Shown here: positions 1 through 5,510 of the stretch, one piece after another
How the letters are laid out: the number at the start of each line of letters is the position of its first letter
How positions within the stretch are numbered: the stretch's first letter is position 1
Assembly: GCA_021815535.1 (NCBI GenBank)
Contig: JAKAGL010000177.1
Span: 1-5,510 of the forward strand
Reading direction: 5' to 3'
Length of the DNA stretch: 5,510 bases
Origin: a bacterium
GTDB taxonomy: Bacteria > Nitrospinota_A > UBA7883 > JACRGQ01
The notes under the pieces: generated by a model
Database searches by the model: none
Seen by the model: only the letters and a program-made list of their open reading frames with translations
What the model was told of the DNA's origin: nothing
Made by a program: the position numbers and the translations under genes

Positions 1-306
1 ATGCGGATGGGAAAACTTTCGCGGCGTTACGGCAGAGTGATCGTTCTTACCGGAAACATCTCCGGCGCGGGGCACCTGAATGTGCTGCGGGGCGCCATCG
101 GATTCGGCCCGGTTGAGATATTCAACGTGAATAACGAATTCGCCGCCAAAAATCCAATTTACGTGGCATGTGAATTTTGGGGAAGAATCCTCTTAAGTCC
201 GGCGCTTTTTTTTGCTACAATTCTTTTACTCGCTGTCGGGGGGGTGGTCTTGCTGGGGTGCGCCGCCCATAATGCGCAAAGGGGAACATGGCCAGGAAAA
301 AAATAA
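1..306 (+). CDS. Unrecognised protein with C-terminal membrane segment; possibly 5'-truncated
   Basis: I do not recognise this protein and assign no function. The frame is open from base 1, which happens to be an ATG, to a TAA at 304-306 (101 codons). Whether the ATG is the true start or an internal Met of a longer gene cannot be decided, because no upstream sequence is present. Residues 12-17 (RVIVLT-like) and 37-42 (VEIFNV) look like two beta strands around a Gly-rich helix region (GAGHLNVLRG, 22-31), as in the last unit of a Rossmann-like fold. Residues 63-89 are strongly hydrophobic and would make one transmembrane helix, followed by a short basic tail ending in KK. G/C-rich third positions in the first 50 codons favour real coding; the membrane part is richer in A and T. 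It overlaps the ATP-grasp gene by 19 bp, so it is probably in the same operon. A membrane-associated glycan-assembly protein, or the tail of one, would suit the context, but that is inference from position only. Confidence 0.5.
   Translation: MRMGKLSRRYGRVIVLTGNISGAGHLNVLRGAIGFGPVEIFNVNNEFAAKNPIYVACEFWGRILLSPALFFATILLLAVGGVVLLGCAAHNAQRGTWPGKK
281..285 (+). promoter_or_regulatory. Ribosome binding site of the ATP-grasp gene, unusually close to its ATG
   Basis: GGGGA, preceded by AAA, lies only two bases before the ATG at 288. It sits inside the end of the upstream gene, whose stop codon comes after this start. Spacing is shorter than the usual 5-9 bases. Either initiation is weak and helped by ribosomes finishing the upstream gene, or the true start differs. 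The N-terminal sequence MARKKINILITAASRR fits the family start well, so I keep this ATG. Confidence 0.45.
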
Positions 307-1268
307 ATATCCTGATTACCGCGGCCTCGCGGCGCGTCGCGCTTATCCGCGGGTTTCAGAATGCGCTCAGGGCCGGTGGTACTCCGGGTGAAGTGATTGC
401 CACTGATACCGATCCGCTTTCACCGGCTCTTTTCTTCTGTCCCCGATATCACAATGCGCCTCTTTCAAGCCATCCCGGCTATATTCCGGCCATAAAGGAA
501 ATTTGCATAAAAGAAGAGATCGGCCTCCTCATTCCCACCATTGACGAGGAACTTCCCCTGTTTGGCCGGTACAAAAAGGAATTTGCCGCCATGGGGGTGG
601 TCATCCCGGTGGTGGATGAGGAGATCGGCGAGGTGTGCAATGACAAATATAAAACGTACCATTTCTTCAGATCCCACGGCCTGCCAATGGCCGAGACATA
701 TCTGCCCGATGAAGTTCGCCGTGACAAACCTTCCCTGCCTCTGTTTATCAAGCCCCGTTTCGGGCGGGGGGCGGTGAGCGCCTATCCCATCAACAGCGGG
801 CGCGAACTGGATTTCTTCCTTGAGTATGTGAAGGACCCGGTGGTACAGCGGTTTCTTCCCGGCAAGGAATACACAATCGATGTGCTGTGCGACCTCGCCG
901 GACAGGTGATATCCATTGTGCCGCGTGAAAGGATCGTCATCCGATCCGGCGTGTGCGACCGGGGACGTACGGACAAGAACCCGACGCTGATGCGGTTGGC
1001 CGAGCAAGCCGCGCGCGCCCTCAGGCTGATCGGCCCGGCCAATCTGCAGTGCCGGGTGGATGGCGGCGTCGCCACCTTCTTCGAGGTCAATCCCCGCTTT
1101 TCCGGTGCGATACAGCTCACCATCAACGCCGGGGCCGATTTCCCGCGCCTCATTCTGGATATGATGAATGGCGATTCCGTTCCGCGCATCGGCGATTTCG
1201 AGGACAAACTCACCATGGTCAGCTACGAGGAGAGCGTCTACCGCAACGGCGGCGGCTGGAGGCGCTAG
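288..1268 (+). CDS. CarB-like ATP-grasp ligase, substrate unknown
   Basis: Predicted cytoplasmic ATP-grasp enzyme of 326 residues. Such enzymes activate a carboxylate as acyl-phosphate with ATP and join it to an amine or other nucleophile. The N-terminal domain (about 1-115) is a CarB-like pre-ATP-grasp fold: NILITAASRRVALIR (7-21), the strand and turn IATDTD (37-42), and IPTIDEE (82-88). The ATP-grasp part starts with NDKYK (118-122). It continues with LFIKPRFGRG, where Lys155 is the expected ATP-binding lysine before the glycine loop, then FLPGKEYTIDV with Glu194 and Asp198, and FFEVNPRFSG, where Glu266 and Asn268 form the Mg-binding ExN pair. Key residues therefore look intact and the length is normal for short single-domain members. 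It overlaps the preceding gene by 19 bp and is followed 33 bp later by an oxidoreductase and then a CMP-transferase. I infer that it modifies a sugar or sugar precursor for a surface glycan. The acceptor cannot be read from the sequence, and an amino-acid ligase role is equally possible. Confidence 0.88.
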   Translation: MARKKINILITAASRRVALIRGFQNALRAGGTPGEVIATDTDPLSPALFFCPRYHNAPLSSHPGYIPAIKEICIKEEIGLLIPTIDEELPLFGRYKKEFAAMGVVIPVVDEEIGEVCNDKYKTYHFFRSHGLPMAETYLPDEVRRDKPSLPLFIKPRFGRGAVSAYPINSGRELDFFLEYVKDPVVQRFLPGKEYTIDVLCDLAGQVISIVPRERIVIRSGVCDRGRTDKNPTLMRLAEQAARALRLIGPANLQCRVDGGVATFFEVNPRFSGAIQLTINAGADFPRLILDMMNGDSVPRIGDFEDKLTMVSYEESVYRNGGGWRR

Positions 1269-1301
1269 CCACGTGCCATTTGCCGTGCGATACTTCTGAA
1301 C

Positions 1302-2363
1302 ATGGCCAAGAAGTACCGGGTTGGCGTTATCGGCTGCGGCCGCATCGCCTCGCTGCTGGAGGAAGATCCCCTGAGGGAAAAACCGGCCACCCATGCCGGC
1401 GCCTACGCCGCTTTTCCGCGCACCACCATCACCTCCGCGTGCGATATCGACCGCTGGCGGCTGGCGAAATTCCGCGACAAGTGGCGCGTCCCTTCCGACC
1501 GTTGCTACCGCGATTACCGTGAGATGCTGGCGCGCGAGGAGATGGATATCGTCAGTATCGCCACCTGGACGGAATCGCATTGCGGGATAGCCCTGGCGGC
1601 GGCAAAGAATCCGCACGTAAAAGGGATCTATCTGGAAAAGCCGATCACCGCCAGCCTCGCAGAAGCCGACCGCATTATCGCCGCGTGCAAAAAACGGGGG
1701 ATCAAACTGCTGGTAGGGCACGAGCGGCGGTTCGACAGCAATTTCTCGCGCGTCAAGGAAATCGTGGATAAGAAGGAACTGGGTGCGCTGAAGACCATCT
1801 TCGCGCAGGCGCTTTCCCTGCCGCCGCCAAAGCTGGGGCGGAAAAAATATACCGGTGGCACACTGTTGCACGATGGAACCCACCTGCTGGACCTGGTGCT
1901 TTACTTCGGCGGCCCCGCCGGATGGGTGATGGGATTCGACAAGCGCCGCCACGGCAAAGCAAATATCGAAACCGCCGCCGGGGGGATCATCATGCTCCGC
2001 AACGGCGTTACGGTATTCGTGGAAGGGGGAGGAGAGCGGAATTATTTCAAATTCGATCTCGATCTGCAATTTGAAAACGGCCGTATCGTCATCGGCAACG
2101 GCGGCATACACGCTTTCCGCAATTTTACCAGCCGCCATTACACCGGCTTTCACGAGTTGGCGTCTGTCCCGTTCAAAAATCCGCGCAGGCGCGAAAACAG
2201 TTTTACCGGATGCGTGCGGGAGCTGGTCCGCGCCATCGAAACCGGCCACGAACCGGTATCCAGCGGCGCGGAGGCGCGCGACGCCCTGGAACTGATTCTC
2301 GCGGTATACCGGTCCGCCGATAATGACGGAAGAAAAGTGCATTTCCCGCGGAGGGCAAAATGA
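1302..2363 (+). CDS. Gfo/Idh/MocA-family NAD(P)-dependent sugar oxidoreductase
   Basis: Predicted cytoplasmic dehydrogenase or reductase of 353 residues, the usual size for the family. Members oxidise or reduce a hydroxyl/keto group on a sugar or sugar nucleotide using NAD(P). The N-terminal Rossmann domain has VGVIGCGRIAS (7-17) as the dinucleotide loop, CDID near 47-50 at the end of the second strand, and YLEKPIT, whose Glu112-Lys113-Pro114 is the family EKP motif with the catalytic lysine. GHERRF (139-144) leads into the C-terminal alpha/beta domain. There, GGTLLHDGTHLLD supplies Asp191 and His194 at the position of the usual active-site D-x-G-x-H. All key positions are present. The ATG at 1302 is the only reasonable start, because the frame upstream reaches a stop at 1266 with no ATG or GTG between. 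However, no Shine-Dalgarno sequence precedes it. The next gene begins within its stop codon (ATGA), showing operon structure. The context points to a step in making a CMP-activated sugar; the substrate is unknown. Confidence 0.9.
   Translation: MAKKYRVGVIGCGRIASLLEEDPLREKPATHAGAYAAFPRTTITSACDIDRWRLAKFRDKWRVPSDRCYRDYREMLAREEMDIVSIATWTESHCGIALAAAKNPHVKGIYLEKPITASLAEADRIIAACKKRGIKLLVGHERRFDSNFSRVKEIVDKKELGALKTIFAQALSLPPPKLGRKKYTGGTLLHDGTHLLDLVLYFGGPAGWVMGFDKRRHGKANIETAAGGIIMLRNGVTVFVEGGGERNYFKFDLDLQFENGRIVIGNGGIHAFRNFTSRHYTGFHELASVPFKNPRRRENSFTGCVRELVRAIETGHEPVSSGAEARDALELILAVYRSADNDGRKVHFPRRAK
2350..2355 (+). promoter_or_regulatory. Strong Shine-Dalgarno for the cytidylyltransferase gene
   Basis: GGAGGG lies inside the last codons of the oxidoreductase gene, four bases before the ATG at 2360. 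With the ATGA stop/start overlap, it supports coupled translation and fixes the start of the downstream gene. Confidence 0.75.
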
Positions 2364-3121
2364 CCGTTAAAGGAAATCCTGTCATTATTATCCAGGCCCG
2401 CATGGGAAGCAGCCGCTTTCCCAGTAAAACGTTGCATTCTCTCCACGGCATGCCGCTTATCGCGTGGCTTATCGAGGGGGCGCACGCCTTTTCCAATGCC
2501 GAAGGGATCGCCGTCGCCGTGCCGGATTTGCCCGAGGACGACGTGCTCGACGAATATGTGCAAAGCCTGGGCATACCGTGCGTGCGCGGTCCGGCGGAGG
2601 ACGTGCTGGGCCGCTACCACCTTGCGGCGGCGGCGTTGAACGCCGACCCGGTGATCCGCCTCTGCGCCGACAGCCCGCTCGTGGCGGCGGATTTTATGGA
2701 TTTAATGATCGAATCGCATGTCGAAACGGGGGCCGATCTCACCAACGCCGGCAGGTATCCGCTCGGCTCGGTGGGAGAGGTCATCAGCTTCCGCGCTCTG
2801 GATTCGATGCGGCGCGAAGCCACGGCTTCCTATTGCCGCGAGCATGTCACGCCGTACATCCACGAGCACCCTGGCAGTTTCAGGATAAATACCCTTCTGC
2901 CGCCGGTTTGGATGCAGCGCGATTTCCGCCTTACCATCGATAACGCCACCGATATGAAAATGATGGACCGGCTTTTTGAGGAACTGGAGAAGGCGGGGCT
3001 TACCCCGAATTTCACCAACGCCATGGCATTGCTGGATGTAAAGCCGGAAATTGCCCAGATCAATGCCACCGTGCGGCAGAGTGACTGGCGTTCCGAAAGC
3101 CCTGTTTTTGGCAAAGGATAA
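2360..3121 (+). CDS. SpsF-family cytidylyltransferase (CMP-sugar synthesis)
   Basis: Predicted cytoplasmic nucleotidyltransferase of 253 residues, similar in length to SpsF/NeuA-type CMP-sugar synthetases. These transfer CMP from CTP to a sugar acid such as a nonulosonate and release pyrophosphate. The N-terminus carries the nucleotide-binding signature VIIIQARMGSSRFPSKTL (8-25), very close to the SpsF consensus QARMGSSRLPGK. Further family blocks follow in order: RGPAEDVLGRY (76-86), VIRLCADSPLV (98-108, with Asp104 at the usual metal/nucleotide position), a PLGSVGEV turn, REHVTPYIHEHP (from Arg160), and DFRLTIDNATD (188-198, with Asp194 matching the conserved second Asp). No key residue appears lost. 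The start overlaps the preceding stop by four bases and has a GGAGGG ribosome binding site. It closes the operon; an 84 bp spacer follows. The sugar is not identifiable. SpsF-like enzymes occur in spore-coat, flagellin and O-antigen glycan clusters, and related enzymes also activate phosphonates. Confidence 0.88.
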   Translation: MTVKGNPVIIIQARMGSSRFPSKTLHSLHGMPLIAWLIEGAHAFSNAEGIAVAVPDLPEDDVLDEYVQSLGIPCVRGPAEDVLGRYHLAAAALNADPVIRLCADSPLVAADFMDLMIESHVETGADLTNAGRYPLGSVGEVISFRALDSMRREATASYCREHVTPYIHEHPGSFRINTLLPPVWMQRDFRLTIDNATDMKMMDRLFEELEKAGLTPNFTNAMALLDVKPEIAQINATVRQSDWRSESPVFGKG

Positions 3122-3205
3122 TGGCATGCCGGCAGGTTGTCGAGGCCGGAAAGCGGTTCTGTTTTGTAGTAGTATTATCATAGACCTACAGAAAGGGAAT
3201 ACGAG
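3122..3205 (+). promoter_or_regulatory. Intergenic spacer with possible -10 element and the fadE ribosome binding site
   Basis: This 84 bp spacer separates the sugar operon from the fatty-acid gene. An AT-rich patch holds TATTAT at 3173-3178, five of six matches to the sigma-70 -10 hexamer. No good -35 hexamer sits 16-18 bases upstream (TTGTCG at 3137 is 30 bases away), so the promoter is only a candidate. AGGGA at 3194-3198, seven bases before the ATG at 3206, is a convincing ribosome binding site. A five-base inverted repeat (CCGGC 3129-3133 / GCCGG 3145-3149) is too short and lacks a following T-run to be called a terminator. I saw no FadR-like operator. Confidence 0.35.
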
Positions 3206-5510
3206 ATGATCTGCATCATTTGGACCTTGGTTGCCTTATTCGCGCTTCTTATCATTCTCTATTACCGCATGGGCATTATCGCCGTGACTCTGCTTGGTTA
3301 CGCCTTTCTGGCGGCGGAAAGTTACGGCGGGCCCCTATCGACGGGTCTTATCACCGTATGGGGGATTTATACCGCTGTGGCGCTGGTGCTGAACCTGCCG
3401 CCGCTGCGCCGCGTACTTCTCACGCCCGCCATACTCCGCATCTTTAGGAATATCATGCCCCCCATCTCCAAAACCGAGCGCGAGGCGTTGGATGCGGGGA
3501 CCGTTTTTTGGGAAAAGCACCTTTTCGCCGGCAAACCGGACTGGCATGCCCTGCACATCATCCCAAAGCCGAAACTCACCGCCGAAGAACAGGCGTTTCT
3601 CAAAGGCCCCGTTGAAGAGCTGTGCAACATGCTCGACGACTGGGAGATAACCGACAAGCTGCACGATCTGCCGCCGAAGGTTTGGGCTTTCATGAAAAAG
3701 GAAAAATTCTTCGGGATGATTATCACGAAGGAATACGGCGGACTTGAGTTCTCTGCGCTGGCCCACAGCGAAGTGGTGATGAAGGTCGCCAGCAGAAGCG
3801 GCACCGCCGCCATTACGGTCATGGTGCCGAACTCGCTGGGACCCGCCGAGTTGTTGTTGCACTACGGCACGCCGGAACAAAAGAAACGCTACCTGCCGGG
3901 CCTTGCCATCGGCACCGAGATTCCCTGTTTCGCGCTTACCGAGCCGGAAGCAGGGAGCGACGCCACCAGCATCAAGGCAAGCGGCATCGTGGAAAAAGGG
4001 ATGTTCGAGGGCAAGGAAATCATCGGCATGCGGCTGAACTGGGAGAAGCGCTACATCACGCTTTCATCCTACGCCACCGTGATGGGGCTGGCATTCCACC
4101 TGTACGATCCCAACAACCTGATGGGGGATAACACATATCCCGGCATCACGGTCGCCCTGATACCGACCAATACGAAGGGAATAACCATCGGACCGCGGCA
4201 CGACCCGCTCAGCATTCCGTTCATCAACGGCCCCATCTGGGGCAAGGATGTTTTCGTTCCGCTCGACTACATTGTCGGCGGCAAGGATTACGCCGGGCAA
4301 GGATGGCGGATGTTGATGGAGCGGCTGGGCATCGGGCGCGGCATATCGCTTCCCGCGGTCAGCGCCGCGTCGGCGAAACTTGCCTGCCGGGGCGTGGGGG
4401 CGTATGCCCGGATACGGCGGCAGTTCCACATGCCGGTGGCGAAATTCGAAGGGGTGGAAGAGGCTTTGGCCGAAATGGCCGGCCTTACCTACGGGCTGGA
4501 TTCGGCACGGCTGTTTACGGTAGGCGCGATCAATATGGGGGAGGCCCCGTCGCTCCTGTCGGCCATATCGAAATACAGCCTCACCGAGCGGTGCCGGCAG
4601 ATCGTGAACCGCGCTATGGACGTGCAGGGCGGAGCCGCCATCGTGCTCGGCCCGCATAATTTCATGGGGCGCGTATACCAGGGCCTGCCGGTCAGCATCA
4701 CGGTGGAAGGAGCAAACATCCTTACCCGTACGCTGATCGTTTTCGGGCAGGGGGTTATCCGCGCCCATCCCTGGGTGCTGAAAGAAATGGAAGCCACCGC
4801 TGACAAGGACAAGCGGCGCGGACTTGCCGCATTCGACAGGGCGTTCTTCGGCCACGTCGGATTCACCTTCTCCGTCGCCGCCCGTTCGTTCGTCTCCGCA
4901 ATTACGGGGGGGGTGTTTCTGCCGTATCCGGTGGGGGGGCCGTCGGCCGTTTACTACCGGCGCATCGGGCGGTTGAGCGCCGCGTTCGCCATCGCCGCAG
5001 ACGTTGCGATGCTGACCCTCGGCGGCAATCTCAAGAGAAAGGAAAAACTGGCCGGACGGCTGGCCGATACCGTCAGCAATCTCTACATCGCCAGCGCATC
5101 GCTGAAGCGTTACGCCGATGACGGCCTGCACCCGGAAGATATGCCGCTCGTCCGCTGGGCTGTTGAGGACGCGCTGTACCGTGCGCAGGAGGCGCTGGCC
5201 GGGTTCCTGAAAAACCTCCCCAGCCGCACGGCCGCCTTGCTGCTGAAACTGCTCATATTCCCGTTCGGCAAGCCGTTCACCCCGCCGTCGGACGCGTTGG
5301 GGGCCAAAGCCGCGGAAATCCTGCAAAAACCCTCCGACACGCGCGACCGGCTCACCAACGGCATCCACAAATGCGAAAACATGAACGAACAGTTGGGAAG
5401 GATCGAGGACGCCCTGCATAAATCGCTTGCGGCAGAAGAAGTGGAACGGAAAATAAACCACGCGGTGAAAGACGGGCGGATCGCCGCGCGCGGCGACGAC
5501 GCGCGGATCC
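3206..5510 (+). CDS. fadE: FadE-type membrane-anchored acyl-CoA dehydrogenase, 3' end beyond the window
   Basis: Catalyses the first step of fatty-acid beta-oxidation: FAD-dependent oxidation of acyl-CoA to trans-2-enoyl-CoA. The 768 codons shown align colinearly, from memory, with E. coli FadE (814 residues), so only a few tens of codons should be missing. Hydrophobic segments at about 2-20, 22-37 and 46-62 would anchor it in the inner membrane, as in E. coli. FadE-like landmarks follow: PPISKTEREALDAGT (from about 89), GKPDWHALH, EYGGLEF (176-182), MVPNSLGP (from 206), and the FAD-contacting CFALTEPEAGSDA (241-253). Next come LNWEKRYIT around Trp279, GQGWRML (from 364), and ITVEGANILTR with Glu501 at the position of the catalytic base. 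From about residue 515 the bacterial-type C-terminal domain (DUF1974-like) begins, including the LGGNLKRKEKLAGRL and LYIASASLKRY blocks. The frame is unbroken across two long G runs at 4906-4913 and 4933-4939. It starts 84 bp after the sugar operon with its own ribosome binding site, so it is probably separately controlled. Confidence 0.93.
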   Translation, partial: MICIIWTLVALFALLIILYYRMGIIAVTLLGYAFLAAESYGGPLSTGLITVWGIYTAVALVLNLPPLRRVLLTPAILRIFRNIMPPISKTEREALDAGTVFWEKHLFAGKPDWHALHIIPKPKLTAEEQAFLKGPVEELCNMLDDWEITDKLHDLPPKVWAFMKKEKFFGMIITKEYGGLEFSALAHSEVVMKVASRSGTAAITVMVPNSLGPAELLLHYGTPEQKKRYLPGLAIGTEIPCFALTEPEAGSDATSIKASGIVEKGMFEGKEIIGMRLNWEKRYITLSSYATVMGLAFHLYDPNNLMGDNTYPGITVALIPTNTKGITIGPRHDPLSIPFINGPIWGKDVFVPLDYIVGGKDYAGQGWRMLMERLGIGRGISLPAVSAASAKLACRGVGAYARIRRQFHMPVAKFEGVEEALAEMAGLTYGLDSARLFTVGAINMGEAPSLLSAISKYSLTERCRQIVNRAMDVQGGAAIVLGPHNFMGRVYQGLPVSITVEGANILTRTLIVFGQGVIRAHPWVLKEMEATADKDKRRGLAAFDRAFFGHVGFTFSVAARSFVSAITGGVFLPYPVGGPSAVYYRRIGRLSAAFAIAADVAMLTLGGNLKRKEKLAGRLADTVSNLYIASASLKRYADDGLHPEDMPLVRWAVEDALYRAQEALAGFLKNLPSRTAALLLKLLIFPFGKPFTPPSDALGAKAAEILQKPSDTRDRLTNGIHKCENMNEQLGRIEDALHKSLAAEEVERKINHAVKDGRIAARGDDARI

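Noticed and set aside
241..270. Lipobox-like LLGC in the first protein
   Set aside because: The Cys is at residue 87, after the membrane segment and far from the N-terminus, so a lipoprotein signal is not plausible in this frame.
953..1522. Open frame of 189 codons on the + strand bridging the ATP-grasp and oxidoreductase genes
   Set aside because: It runs out of frame over the C-terminus of one well-supported gene and the N-terminus of the next; its Arg/His/Pro-rich translation shows no domain.
465..2342. Very long open frame on the - strand (625 codons)
   Set aside because: It lies antisense to two genes with clear family motifs. Its translation has no recognisable motif and is rich in His, Arg, Gly and Ala, as expected when GC-rich third positions suppress stops on the opposite strand.
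3129..3149. Inverted repeat CCGGC / GCCGG as an intrinsic terminator
   Set aside because: The stem is only five base pairs with an 11-base loop and no T-run directly follows, so it does not meet a reasonable terminator pattern.
4064..5461. Long open frame on the - strand (465 codons)
   Set aside because: It is antisense to fadE, whose reading frame is conserved through the whole stretch; its composition is typical of a shadow frame in GC-rich coding DNA.
5505..5510. GGATCC at the exact end of the window, suggesting a cloning junction
   Set aside because: The hexamer continues the fadE frame in a GC-rich stretch and a six-base match at an arbitrary window edge is weak evidence.

Overview
The window is a gene-dense stretch from a bacterial chromosome, with every supportable gene on the + strand. 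Base composition is fairly GC-rich by eye (about 55-60%, not counted), and codon third positions are mostly G or C. The membrane-anchored FadE-type acyl-CoA dehydrogenase at the right end is best known from Gram-negative bacteria (gamma- and delta-proteobacteria and relatives). That makes a Gram-negative, possibly uncultured environmental lineage the most likely source. No rRNA or other marker gene is present, so taxonomy cannot be fixed from the window.

Left part (1-3121): four tightly packed genes that look like the tail of a surface-glycan or sugar-nucleotide operon. In order they are: a small or 5'-truncated unrecognised protein with a C-terminal membrane segment (1-306); a CarB-like ATP-grasp ligase (288-1268, overlapping its predecessor by 19 bp); a Gfo/Idh/MocA-family NAD(P)-dependent oxidoreductase (1302-2363, after a 33 bp gap); and an SpsF-family cytidylyltransferase (2360-3121, ATGA overlap). 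The cytidylyltransferase gives the operon its theme: activation of a sugar, or sugar acid of the nonulosonate type, with CMP. The oxidoreductase probably alters a hydroxyl/keto group and the ATP-grasp enzyme probably forms an amide or similar bond on the sugar or a precursor. The sugar itself cannot be named, and no NeuB/SpsE-like synthase or glycosyltransferase is visible here.

Middle (3122-3205): an 84 bp spacer, the longest in the window. It has an AT-rich stretch with a -10-like hexamer and a good ribosome binding site for the next gene, but no convincing terminator.

Right part (3206-5510): the first 768 codons of a fadE-like acyl-CoA dehydrogenase gene that runs off the window. It belongs to fatty-acid beta-oxidation, so a functional boundary lies in the spacer.

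I found no tRNA, rRNA, CRISPR array, insertion sequence or long repeat. The most interesting element is the ATP-grasp / oxidoreductase / cytidylyltransferase cassette, whose product is not predictable from the sequence. I see no strong evidence of a wholly new system.
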